From the NCBI GenBank assembly GCA_937927965.1, contig CALEZA010000037.1, forward strand, positions 1 to 14,762: 14,762 nucleotides of DNA, in the 5' to 3' direction. Source of the stretch: an uncultured Candidatus Planktophila sp. (GTDB taxonomy: Bacteria; Actinomycetota; Actinomycetes; Nanopelagicales; Nanopelagicaceae). The notes below the pieces were generated by a model that worked only from the letters and a program-made list of their open reading frames with translations, ran no database searches and was not told the DNA's origin. Both the position numbers and the translations under genes were made by a program. Below are positions 1-9,829 of the stretch, in pieces (the first letter of the stretch is position 1; each line of letters opens with the position of its first letter).

Positions 1-132
1 CTCGCTTCAAGATTAGGTTTCTCATTGGTTTACCAAGTAAGGCCCCCAGCTAGACTACTGGGTTGATAGGGTGGAAGTGGAAGAGCCGTAAGGCTTGGAG
101 CTGACCACTACTAATAGGCCGAGGATTTAACT
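1..132 (+). rRNA. rrl: 23S ribosomal RNA, 3' end (partial)
   Basis: The 3' terminal part of 23S rRNA. The stretch around 98-130 (ctgaccactactaatag followed by gccgaggatttaac) matches the conserved end of actinobacterial 23S rRNA, and the preceding bases carry the usual helix 100/101 region. The gene is cut by the window start, so only about 130 nt are visible. The exact mature 3' end is an estimate, since it is set by processing. A 5S gene and terminator follow, as in a standard 16S-23S-5S operon. Confidence 0.93.
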
Positions 133-252
133 ACAAAGTTGCTACGCGTCCACTGTGTGGTTCTCGAGATACGGTCGAGAGCCATGAATAAGAAGATCAA
201 ATTAATTTTTGATCAGACTTACTTTATGAGCTTGCGTCCAAAACTCAATAGC
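133..252 (+). other. 23S-5S internal transcribed spacer
   Basis: Spacer of about 120 nt with no tRNA and no ORF. It contains two hairpins: 159-167 pairing with 175-183 (ggttctcga / tcgagagcc, one G-U pair), and 195-201 with 208-214 (gatcaaa / tttgatc). The 'gcgtccactgtgtggttctc' wording after 23S is typical of actinobacterial spacers. The hairpins may be part of precursor processing; that role is inferred. Confidence 0.7.
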
Positions 253-372
253 GTTTCGGCATCCATAGCGTGAGGGAAACACCCGGTCCCATTCCGAACC
301 CGGAAGTTAAGCCTCACAGCGTCGATGGTACTGCACGGGTGACCTTGTGGGAGAGTAGAACGATGCCGGACT
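253..372 (+). rRNA. rrf: 5S ribosomal RNA
   Basis: About 120 nt containing the universal 5S blocks: ggaaacacccggtcccattc, then ccgaacccggaagttaag, then gatggtactgc and gtgggagagtag. The ends pair to form helix I (cggcatc near 257-263 with gatgccg near 362-368). It lies downstream of 23S and just before an intrinsic terminator. Ends are accurate to a few bases only. Confidence 0.96.
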
Positions 373-381
373 TCATTTAAT

Positions 382-417
382 AAAAGGGCGCTTACAGCAA
401 TGTGAGCGCCCTTTTTT
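382..417 (+). terminator. Intrinsic terminator of the rRNA operon
   Basis: A hairpin with arms aaaagggcgcttac (382-395) and gtgagcgccctttt (402-415), one G-U pair, a six-base loop, and a run of six T (412-417). It lies 10 nt after 5S, so it should end the rRNA transcript. Confidence 0.93.
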
Positions 418-420
418 ATT

Positions 421-468
421 TCTCGTGAGATTCTTAATCAATCAAAAAGAGTTAAGAAGAGTACGAGA
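421..468. repeat. Interrupted inverted repeat between rRNA terminator and first gene
   Basis: Two paired segments: tctcgt (421-426) with acgaga (463-468), and ttcttaa (431-437) with ttaagaa (452-458). They are separated by a 4x4 internal loop (gaga/gagt) and a 14-base apical loop. No T-run follows, so it does not look like a second terminator. It sits 28 bp upstream of the next start codon and could be a leader hairpin or operator. Confidence 0.45.
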
Positions 469-495
469 TTTCACTGCACTCGATGGGAGAGAGCT

Positions 496-1404
496 ATGAA
501 CGATAGAAACGATAGACCCAAGCGCGACGGTCGCCCTTCATCTTCGGGTCGTCCATCATCAGGTCGTCCATCATCAGGTCGTCCTTCATCTTCACGCCCT
601 TCTCGTCCAGGTGAATCTCGTCCTGGTCGTGGTGGTAGAGATGATCGCGCAGGTGCAACTCGTAATGTTTCTGATGGTCGTTCAGTATCAGATCCTCGTG
701 GCTTTAGACCCACACCTATTGAACGAGATCCCTCACGAGTTCGTCCTCGAATCTTTGAACCTGATATTCCTGATGATGTCACAGGTGAAGAGTTAGAGAA
801 GAGCGTTCGAGCAGAATTACTCTCACTTTCTGCAGAGAATGCGAAGGTAGTTGCCAGACATATGGTCTGCGTCAATCTCTATATGGATATTGATCCAGAG
901 CTTGCACATAAACATGCAACAGCTGCCGCCTATCATGCAGGACGCCTCGCAGTTGTTCGTGAGACAGCGGGATATGCAGCATATAGAGCAGGACATTATG
1001 AGATTGCATTGAAAGAACTTCGCGCTGCATCTCGTATTTCGGGAGATGTGACTTCTTGGCCAGTCATGGCAGATTGTGAGAGAGGTCTAGGTAATCCTCT
1101 GAAAGCATTGAAAATGGCGGGTTCTCCAGAGGTTTCTCGACTTGGAAAATCTGAAGAAGTTGAGATGAGAATCGTTGCAGCAGGAGCTCGCCGTGATCTT
1201 GGTGAGTTTGATGCAGCAGTAGTCACACTTCAGTGTCGTGAACTTCAAAATGATCGTGAGCCTTGGTCGCTACGAATCCGGTACGCATATGCAGATGCTC
1301 TAGAGGCAGCTGGCCGCATTGAGGAAGCGCGTGAGTGGTTTGCTAAGTGCGCTCTACTCGATGAAGATGAAGAGACAGATGCAGCCGAAAGAGCTGAGAA
1401 GTAA
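496..1404 (+). CDS. TPR-like repeat protein with Arg/Ser/Gly/Pro-rich disordered N-terminus
   Basis: A 302-residue protein of unknown biochemical role. Residues 1 to about 85 are low complexity, rich in Arg, Ser, Gly, Pro and Asp, with a GRPSS unit repeated near 12-33. This part should be disordered and could bind nucleic acid or phosphate-rich partners. Residues about 95-290 are alpha-helical with alternating small and large residues (for example AAYHAGRLAVVRETAGYAAYRAGHYEIALKELRAA split over two helices), as in tetratricopeptide-like solenoids. The C-terminus is acidic. The ATG has a good Shine-Dalgarno (gggagag, 485-491). A TPR protein at this place upstream of tlyA is known in actinobacteria (Rv1691 in M. 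tuberculosis). There is no signal peptide or membrane segment, so it is probably cytoplasmic. The fold call is fairly confident; function is unknown. Confidence 0.88.
   Translation: MNDRNDRPKRDGRPSSSGRPSSGRPSSGRPSSSRPSRPGESRPGRGGRDDRAGATRNVSDGRSVSDPRGFRPTPIERDPSRVRPRIFEPDIPDDVTGEELEKSVRAELLSLSAENAKVVARHMVCVNLYMDIDPELAHKHATAAAYHAGRLAVVRETAGYAAYRAGHYEIALKELRAASRISGDVTSWPVMADCERGLGNPLKALKMAGSPEVSRLGKSEEVEMRIVAAGARRDLGEFDAAVVTLQCRELQNDREPWSLRIRYAYADALEAAGRIEEAREWFAKCALLDEDEETDAAERAEK
529..594 (+). repeat. Tandem 15-18 nt repeat encoding GRPSS units
   Basis: Four consecutive units start with ggtcg and end in tcatca/tcttca: two identical 15-mers (ggtcgtccatcatca at 547-561 and 562-576), flanked by 18-nt variants at 529-546 and 577-594. 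They encode GRPSS(S) blocks in frame. Such repeats can change copy number by slippage without breaking the reading frame. Confidence 0.8.
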
Positions 1405-1430
1405 TCCACAGATTTTCAATCTCTTCACCC

Positions 1431-1441
1431 GCACATTGTGC
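1431..1441. promoter_or_regulatory. 11-bp palindrome GCACA-T-TGTGC upstream of the SSB-like gene
   Basis: A perfect palindrome (arms gcaca / tgtgc, one central base) in the 78-bp gap before the SSB-like gene, about 41 bp from its ATG. It partly overlaps a weak promoter-like ttatag. The same 11-mer, in the opposite orientation, occurs at 2350-2360 in the next comparable gap. A shared operator is possible; it could also be a coincidence. Confidence 0.35.
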
Positions 1442-1482
1442 TTATAGACCATCATCTCTTCCTTACATGAAGGGAAGATGTG

Positions 1483-1812
1483 ATGGCAAAGAAGTTGCAA
1501 AGTCAGGAGAAGGATCTATCTCTCAATGATTGTCTTTTTAGGGGAAGGGTCTCAGGTTCGCCTACTACAAGAGAGCTTCCAAGTGGCGATAAAGTTGTTG
1601 AATTTAGGCTGATCATTACTCGTGCAGAGCGCGAGGGTGTTGATACCTTAGATGTTGGCGCTTGGTCTTCAGGGCCAAGGCGCCGAGCACTTTCGTTAAA
1701 GGCGGGCGAGTGGGTTGAAGTGTCAGGCTCTGTGCATCGCCGATTCTGGCAAAGCCCATCAGGTCTTGCCAGTCGTTGGCAGGTGCAGGCAGAGACCATC
1801 ACGCGGCTTTAG
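1483..1812 (+). CDS. Short single-stranded-DNA-binding (SSB) family OB-fold protein
   Basis: A 109-residue protein resembling the OB-fold of bacterial SSB. From about residue 15 it shows the SSB order: a first strand (CLFRGRVSGSPTTRELPSG, compare the family's VGRLTxDPExRxTPSG), then KVVEFRLIITRAER, then a GxWVEVSGSVHRRFW segment and a closing strand WQVQAETITRL. SSBs of the replication type are usually longer and end in a disordered region with an acidic tip (DDDIPF-like). This one stops right after the OB-fold and has neither, so it should not recruit partners the usual way. Two adjacent in-frame starts exist, GTG at 1480 and ATG at 1483. The aggg at 1471-1474 is 8 nt from the ATG, which I prefer. 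It is probably an accessory SSB paralogue; family call likely, role uncertain. Confidence 0.82.
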   Translation: MAKKLQSQEKDLSLNDCLFRGRVSGSPTTRELPSGDKVVEFRLIITRAEREGVDTLDVGAWSSGPRRRALSLKAGEWVEVSGSVHRRFWQSPSGLASRWQVQAETITRL

Positions 1813-1825
1813 AGGATAAAAGCGT

Positions 1826-1831
1826 TACTCT
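1826..1831 (+). promoter_or_regulatory. -10 element TACTCT placed for a leaderless transcript
   Basis: TACTCT fits the TANNNT core of a -10 element and ends 6 nt before the ATG at 1838, so a transcript would start at or next to the A of the start codon. There is no Shine-Dalgarno at a usable distance (agagga at 1811-1816 is 21 nt away). No clear -35 is visible. Confidence 0.45.
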
Positions 1832-1837
1832 AGCCTC

Positions 1838-2185
1838 ATGGCAGAGCGCCCAGCATCAGCGAGTGAGTTTCTCTCGACCCTTAAAGGCTACTTCAACGCC
1901 TTGAGTGAAGGGGAGAGGACTCCCACCGAAGTTGCCTCCGCATTTAATGAATGGGCGCGAGAAGGTGCTGAATCTGTTAAGGCAAAGATTGCAGAAGAAG
2001 TTGAGTTAGCTGTTGCCAAGATGGGCTTTGTGAAAAGAGATGAGTATGAGCTCCTCTTGGATCGAGTTACTCAGCTAGAGAAGGCGAATAAGAAAGCACC
2101 AGTGAAGAAATCTCCAGTCAAGAAAGTCGACTCAACAAATGTCGCAAAGAAGAAAGCACCTGTGAAGAAGAAAGTGAGTAAGTGA
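1838..2185 (+). CDS. Coiled-coil protein with lysine/proline-rich C-terminal tail
   Basis: A 115-residue protein without an assigned function. Residues about 5-60 are amphipathic helix (FLSTLKGYFNALSEGE... AFNEWAREGAESVKAKIAEEVE). Residues 62-84 read FVKRDEYELLLDRVTQLEK, which resembles the coiled coil of the UbiK/BMFP-like family (a 'xR-E-E/D-F/Y... V-x-x-LE' pattern). Residues 85-115 are a basic tail with KAPVKK occurring twice and KSPVKK once. Such Lys/Pro/Ala tails are common in actinobacterial DNA- or membrane-associated proteins. The start has no Shine-Dalgarno but has a -10-like hexamer 6 nt upstream, so translation may be leaderless. Its stop overlaps the next ATG (TGATG), so it is co-transcribed with the microprotein and probably tlyA. 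Function unknown; the UbiK likeness is weak. Confidence 0.8.
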   Translation: MAERPASASEFLSTLKGYFNALSEGERTPTEVASAFNEWAREGAESVKAKIAEEVELAVAKMGFVKRDEYELLLDRVTQLEKANKKAPVKKSPVKKVDSTNVAKKKAPVKKKVSK

Positions 2186-2346
2186 TGAGTGAAGCGAATG
2201 CATCTCAAAGCCAAGAGTCAATAGTCGATGGAGTCCGCTTAGAACTTGAAGAAATCGATGCTAGTGATCTCACTGAGCATGCTGTCCGATTTGAGACTCT
2301 TCATAAGAAGTTGCAAGAGACACTTACCTCAATCGATGGGCTCTAA
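2185..2346 (+). CDS. 53-residue acidic microprotein upstream of tlyA
   Basis: A small ORF whose ATG overlaps the previous stop (A of TGA), ending in TAA at 2344-2346. It encodes 53 residues: a polar start (MSEANASQSQ), then an acidic helical part (LELEEIDASDLTEHAVRFE) and TLHKKLQETLTSIDGL at the end. A small conserved ORF is known just upstream of tlyA in mycobacteria (Rv1693), and the helix pattern with 'F-x-x-LH-x-x-L' agrees with what I recall of actinobacterial homologues. The reading frame is intact, and its overlap with the upstream gene suggests translational coupling. Function is unknown; it is most likely a helical partner protein. The gene is short and easy to miss. Confidence 0.75.
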   Translation: MSEANASQSQESIVDGVRLELEEIDASDLTEHAVRFETLHKKLQETLTSIDGL

Positions 2347-2347
2347 A

Positions 2348-2362
2348 TCGCACAATGTGCGA
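2348..2362. promoter_or_regulatory. 15-bp palindrome TCGCACA-A-TGTGCGA before tlyA
   Basis: A perfect inverted repeat with 7-bp arms and one central base, filling the 27-bp gap between the microprotein stop and the tlyA ATG. Its core is the reverse complement of the 11-mer at 1431-1441. With a 1-nt spacer it is a better DNA-binding site than an RNA hairpin. Confidence 0.4.
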
Positions 2363-2373
2363 ATGGATTAACT

Positions 2374-3162
2374 ATGAAGACTCGTTTAGATGCTGAACTT
2401 GTTCGCCGTGAGCTAGCACGCTCAAGGGAGCAAGCTGCTGACTTAATTGAGTCTCGCTCGGTGCTTGTTAATGGAATTCCTGCTACCAAACCAGCGACTC
2501 AGGTTGATGCTGAAACATCAATTGTCTTGCAAGGTGACCGCGATGATTTCGTTTCACGCGGTGGATACAAGCTTGCAGGAGCTCTCGATGTGTTCACTGA
2601 AGTAGTTGTCGAAGGCAAAGTCTGTCTTGATGCGGGTGCGTCCACTGGTGGTTTCACTGATGTTCTTCTAAGAAGAGGGGCATCAAAGGTTGTGGCAGTA
2701 GATGTTGGCTATGGTCAATTAGCGTGGGAACTTCGCACAGATGAGCGAGTCAAGGTCCTAGATCGCACAAACATCAGACACCTCACAGGCGATCAAGTTG
2801 GCGAGGAAATTTCTCTCGTTGTTGCAGATTTAAGTTTTATCTCACTTTCATTAGTTCTTCCTGCCCTTGCTGCCGTATCACGATCTGATGCTGACTTCGT
2901 CTTGATGGTAAAACCACAATTTGAAGTTGGCAGGGAGAAGTTAGGTGCAGGTGGCGTTGTTCGCGATCCAGCGCTTCGCAAATCCGCTGTCCTCGATGTT
3001 GCAGAATCAGCATACGATGTTGGATTGGGCACTATGGGCATTGCGGCTAGTCCACTTCCAGGACCTGCCGGAAATGTTGAGTATTTCCTCTGGCTGCGTC
3101 GAGGTGCACCAGAAATCAGCGAGAGTGCACTCGACCAAGCGATAGCAGATGGTCCAGCATGA
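2374..3162 (+). CDS. tlyA: TlyA-type rRNA 2'-O-methyltransferase
   Basis: TlyA uses S-adenosylmethionine to 2'-O-methylate a cytidine in 23S rRNA (C1920) and, in the longer type, also 16S C1409; the 16S/23S marks form the capreomycin site in mycobacteria. Residues 1-58 form an S4 RNA-binding domain (TRLDAELVRRELARSREQA). The rest is an FtsJ/RrmJ-like fold with the SAM loop DAGASTGGFT at 86-95. The Lys-Asp-Lys-Glu catalytic set appears as K66 (SRGGYKL), D152 (ADLSFIS), K180 (VKPQFE) and the Glu of GNVEYFLWL. Length 262 is close to the 268 of M. tuberculosis TlyA. The linker tetrapeptide known there as RAWV reads DDFV here. The ATG at 2374 has only a weak ribosome site. The gene overlaps nadK by 4 bp. 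Confidence 0.96.
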   Translation: MKTRLDAELVRRELARSREQAADLIESRSVLVNGIPATKPATQVDAETSIVLQGDRDDFVSRGGYKLAGALDVFTEVVVEGKVCLDAGASTGGFTDVLLRRGASKVVAVDVGYGQLAWELRTDERVKVLDRTNIRHLTGDQVGEEISLVVADLSFISLSLVLPALAAVSRSDADFVLMVKPQFEVGREKLGAGGVVRDPALRKSAVLDVAESAYDVGLGTMGIAASPLPGPAGNVEYFLWLRRGAPEISESALDQAIADGPA

Positions 3163-4008
3163 GCAATCGTCGTGTAGTACTTGCCATTAATCCATCTCGT
3201 GACGAGGCTGTTAGCGCCGCTCGTGAGTTGGCATCAATTCTCAAAGCCAAGGAGTTTGATCTCTATACAGCCTCCGATGTCTCCATTGATGGAGTAGCAA
3301 AACTTCCTCTTGAGAGTCTGGCAGATGTTGAAGTAGTTCTTGTCCTTGGTGGCGACGGAACAATTCTTCGAGCAGCTGAATACACACTCGATAAAGGCAT
3401 TCCATTACTAGGAATCAATTTGGGTCATGTGGGATTTATGGCTGAGGTTGAAAAACCTTCGCTGCAGGCAATTGCTGAGAGCGTTGTCAATAAAAGCTAT
3501 CTCCATGAAAACAGAATGGTTTTAAGTTACTCAGTTCATCGAGATGGGGTGGAAGTCTCTAGCGGGTGGGCTCTAAATGAAATTACCGTAGAGCGAGATT
3601 CAACAACAATGGTGGAACTCTTCGTTGAAATTGATCATCGCCCACTGTCTCATTGGGGATGCGATGGATTGATTTGTTCTACCCCTACTGGTTCTACTGC
3701 CTATGCCTTTAGTGCAGGCGGACCTGTTCTCTGGCCTGAAATTGATGCCTTTGTATTGCTGCCAATTTCAGCTCACGCCCTCTTTTCTCGTCCAATGGTA
3801 ATTTCTACCAAATCCGAGATCGTCGTTACTGTGGAATCGACAGTTGCACTTCTTTCGGCGGATGCGCTGCGTAAGTTGCCGCTGGTTGCAGGTGATCGAG
3901 TAATTATCACTCGAAATCCCAACACAATTAAATTAGCTCACATAAAGCCAACACTTTTCACAGATAGATTGGTAGCTAAGTTCAAACTTCCTGTTGAAGG
4001 ATGGCGTG

Positions 4009-4016
<8 letters not shown>
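3159..4016 (+). CDS. nadK: NAD kinase
   Basis: Phosphorylates NAD to NADP using ATP or polyphosphate, the only route to NADP in most bacteria; cytoplasmic. The 285 residues carry all family marks: GGDGT at 64-68 with catalytic D66, LGHVGF at 88-93, the NE pair at 140-141 (LNEITVER), and the CDGLICSTPTGSTAY region at 168-182, which binds NAD, followed by ISAHALFSRP. The ATG overlaps the tlyA stop as ATGA, pointing to translational coupling. The order tlyA-nadK-recN is standard in actinobacteria and many Firmicutes. The C-terminus overlaps the start region of recN by a few bases. Nothing unusual. Confidence 0.97.
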
Positions 4017-7424
<3,408 letters not shown>

Positions 7425-7426
7425 GC

Positions 7427-8515
7427 ATGCTCGTCGGAGTCCCTAAGGAAATCAAAGTTCATGAGTCTCGCGTAGCTCTTACTCCAGACGGTGTTTCAGA
7501 GTTTGTTCGTGCTGGGCATAAGGTTGTAGTGGAGCAGGGCGCAGGTCTGGGTTCAGCAATCACAGATGCAGACTTCGTAGCAGCTGGAGCCTCAATTGAA
7601 GCTGATATTGAGAAGATTTGGAAAGATGCTGATCTGATCTTGAAGGTGAAGGAGCCAATCGAAGCCGAGTACAGCCGTCTTCGTAAGGGACAGATTCTCT
7701 TCACCTACTTACACCTGGCTGCAAGCAAGCCTTGCACCGATGCACTTCTTAAGAGTGGAACAACCGCTATTGCATATGAGACTGTTGAACTCAATGGAAC
7801 CCTTCCACTACTTGCCCCAATGAGTGAGGTCGCAGGTCGTCTTGCAGCTCAAGTGGGAGCAACTGCACTTCAAAAACCTCACGGTGGTCGAGGTGTTCTC
7901 TTAGGGGGAGTGCCTGGTGTTGCACCTGGCAAGGTAGTAGTTATTGGCGGTGGCGTTGCAGGTCTTAATGCGGCAGTCATTGCAATGGGCATGGGCGCGG
8001 ATGTGACCGTCCTAGATCGCTCTCTTCCACGCCTTGCATATATCGACTCCCTCTATCAAGGTCGAATCAAAACCTTGGCTTCTACCTATCATGCAATTGA
8101 TCGCGAGGTAAAGGCTGCGGATCTCGTTGTTGGTGCAGTTCTTGTGCATGGCGCAAAAGCGCCGAAGCTTGTTACAAATGAACAAGTAAAAGGCATGAAG
8201 CCAGGAGCCGTTCTGGTCGATATCGCAATCGACCAAGGTGGTTGCTTTGAAGATTCTAAACCAACAACACATGCTGAACCGACTTATCGAGTTCATGATG
8301 CTGTCTTTTATTGTGTAGCGAATATGCCTGGCGCAGTTCCAGTTGCATCAACCTACGCTCTCACTAATGCGACTCTTCCATATGCGCTATCTATTGCCAA
8401 TCTTGGCTGGGAGGCGGCATGTGCAGCCAATAGCGCACTTGCCAAGGGATTGAATGTGCATGATGGAAAGATTTGCTATGAGGCAGTTGCTGTAGCCCAT
8501 GGCTATTCAATTTGA
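7427..8515 (+). CDS. ald: Alanine dehydrogenase
   Basis: Catalyses reversible NAD-dependent deamination of L-alanine to pyruvate and ammonium, linking alanine use to carbon and nitrogen balance. The 362 residues match the family (about 370). Substrate and catalytic residues are in place: R15 (HESRVAL), K75 (ILKVKEP), H96 (TYLHLAA) and D269 (VDIAIDQGG). The NAD-binding fold has [13 protein letters not shown] at 171-183. The start ATG lies 2 nt after the pyrG stop, with aagg at 7417-7420 as ribosome site. Some actinobacteria, including Streptomyces, have ald in this neighbourhood, whereas M. tuberculosis has it elsewhere. No Lrp-type regulator gene is next to it; expression seems tied to pyrG. 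The 3' end overlaps xerD by 17 bp. Confidence 0.97.
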   Translation: MLVGVPKEIKVHESRVALTPDGVSEFVRAGHKVVVEQGAGLGSAITDADFVAAGASIEADIEKIWKDADLILKVKEPIEAEYSRLRKGQILFTYLHLAASKPCTDALLKSGTTAIAYETVELNGTLPLLAPMSEVAGRLAAQVGATALQKPHGGRGVLLGGVPGVAPGKVVVIGGGVAGLNAAVIAMGMGADVTVLDRSLPRLAYIDSLYQGRIKTLASTYHAIDREVKAADLVVGAVLVHGAKAPKLVTNEQVKGMKPGAVLVDIAIDQGGCFEDSKPTTHAEPTYRVHDAVFYCVANMPGAVPVASTYALTNATLPYALSIANLGWEAACAANSALAKGLNVHDGKICYEAVAVAHGYSI

Positions 8516-9419
8516 AATAGCTCGCACATCTTTTCTTGAGTATCTACTCATAGAAAAGGGTTTAGCTCCAAACTCTATTTCGAGTTATGCGCGTGACCTT
8601 GAGAAATTCTCTCTCGCAATGGCTTCGAGAGGCTTTGATTTCAATACTCTCTCTGAGGAAGATTTCTCATCTATAGTCGGAGATCTATCCATAGGTGGTT
8701 TAGCGCCATCATCAATCAACCGTTTCACATCAGCACTCAAAGCATTTTATAAATATTGCGCTTTTGAATTCGGAATGCAGAATCCATTAGTGGATATCGC
8801 GCAATTCAAATTGGCTCGAAAACTTCCTAAAGCTCTCACCGTTGAGGAAGTAACAAAGCTCATCAACTCAACAGATAACCCAGCAGAGGCATCAACACTG
8901 CGCGACAGAGCAATCCTAGAAATTCTTTACGGAACGGGTGCTCGCGTTGCAGAATTAGTGGGCATTGATATCGGCGATATTTCGAGTGATCTACTCGATG
9001 GAGAGAAGATCACGATCATCAAACTTCGGGGAAAGGGTTCTAAAGAGCGTTTAGTTCCACTGGGAAAGTTTGCTGTTGAAGCCCTGGATAGTTACTTGGT
9101 GCGCTTGCGCCCAATACTTGTTTCAAAGAAATCAACCCATGAGAAGGCACTTTTTCTCAATAACCGAGGCACTAGATTAACTCGACAGAGTGCTTGGGAG
9201 ACTGTCCAGCGAGCAGCCGAGGCGACAGGACTTAAAGGTCGCGTATCGCCGCATGTATTTAGACATTCGTATGCCACTCATCTGTTAGATGGCGGCGCAG
9301 ATATCCGAGTAGTGCAAGAACTTTTAGGTCACGCTTCGGTTACAACAACACAAATTTACACTCTGGTTACTATAGATAAGGTGAGAGAGAGTTACTCACT
9401 TGCACACCCACGAGCTTAA
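8499..9419 (+). CDS. xerD: Tyrosine recombinase XerD
   Basis: XerD works with XerC at the dif site to resolve chromosome dimers. The 306 residues have an N-terminal SAM-like core-binding domain (about 5-90) and a C-terminal catalytic domain with the full set R149 (GTGARVAEL), K179 (RGKGSKER), H252 and R255 (PHVFRHSYATHLL), H278 (LGHAS) and the nucleophile Y287 (TTQIYTLV). The IYTLVT ending is, from memory, common in actinobacterial XerD. The ATG lies inside the ald 3' end with no strong Shine-Dalgarno, so translation probably depends on coupling. The gene sits where XerD sits in M. tuberculosis (after pyrG, before parA/scpA), which supports XerD over XerC or a phage integrase. Its stop shares TTAA with the convergent gene. 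Confidence 0.95.
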   Translation: MAIQFEIARTSFLEYLLIEKGLAPNSISSYARDLEKFSLAMASRGFDFNTLSEEDFSSIVGDLSIGGLAPSSINRFTSALKAFYKYCAFEFGMQNPLVDIAQFKLARKLPKALTVEEVTKLINSTDNPAEASTLRDRAILEILYGTGARVAELVGIDIGDISSDLLDGEKITIIKLRGKGSKERLVPLGKFAVEALDSYLVRLRPILVSKKSTHEKALFLNNRGTRLTRQSAWETVQRAAEATGLKGRVSPHVFRHSYATHLLDGGADIRVVQELLGHASVTTTQIYTLVTIDKVRESYSLAHPRA

Positions 9420-9829
9420 ATACCGCGAAGACGACGAGCAAGAATGCTTTGATCACCCTTTGCTTCAAGGTCAGCAATGATCACAGCGATAGATTCACGA
9501 ACAATTCGACCTCTATCGACTGCAAGACCCAAGTCACCTCTGAGCATGAGGCGTGCTTGATCTAAGTCAAATAGTTCATCAGGTGAGAGATAAACGGTGA
9601 TCTTTTCATCGTGACGCTCACGACCCGATGGTGATTTATCCGCAGCAGTAACTCGGCGTCGAGGAATAGAACGAACACCTTTCTTGCTCTTAGAAGGGGC
9701 AGTCCCAATTGGAGTAGATGGAGCCTGAACAGCTGGCGCCTCTTCTGCAACTTCACGGACAGCGCTCAGTGCTGGGGCATTGTTGCGAAAAAGTTCATCT
9801 GCTCCTGGCAAGCTAGCTCTACGGGTCAT
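9416..9829 (-). CDS. Putative ribbon-helix-helix partner of the adjacent ParA
   Basis: A 137-residue protein encoded 4 bp overlapped (ATGA) with the upstream parA, so almost certainly its co-translated partner. Residues 1-72 are basic and low complexity, starting TRRASLPGADELFR and containing KSKKGVRSIPRRR. Residues 76-122 fit a ribbon-helix-helix: strand KITVYLS (76-82), helix PDELFDLDQARLML (83-96) and helix DRGRIVRESIAVIIADLEA (105-123). A disordered basic N-terminus plus RHH is the plan of plasmid ParA partners such as ParG and omega; using it here is inference. The Shine-Dalgarno is strong (gaggagg, 6 nt from ATG). It could instead be a conserved actinobacterial accessory without DNA binding. 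I do not know a gene name. Confidence 0.85.
   Translation of the reverse strand: MTRRASLPGADELFRNNAPALSAVREVAEEAPAVQAPSTPIGTAPSKSKKGVRSIPRRRVTAADKSPSGRERHDEKITVYLSPDELFDLDQARLMLRGDLGLAVDRGRIVRESIAVIIADLEAKGDQSILARRLRGI

Noticed and set aside
471..875. Minus-strand frame opposite the GRPSS-tail gene
   Set aside because: It mirrors the repeat composition of the plus-strand gene, lacks a ribosome site and has no family features.
2549..2562. Partial match to the parS consensus GTTTCACGTGAAAC
   Set aside because: Only the left half (gtttcacg) is present, inside the tlyA coding region; no full parS was seen in the window.
9340..9375. Leucine instead of histidine in the XerD IYTHV motif
   Set aside because: The nucleophile tyrosine is intact, and IYTLVT is, as far as I recall, common in actinobacterial XerD.
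9451..9482. Bulged hairpin gatca/tgatc plus ttgct/agcaa just past the xerD stop
   Set aside because: No T-run follows, it lies in coding sequence of the convergent gene, and a 4-base bulge weakens it, so it is not supported as a terminator.
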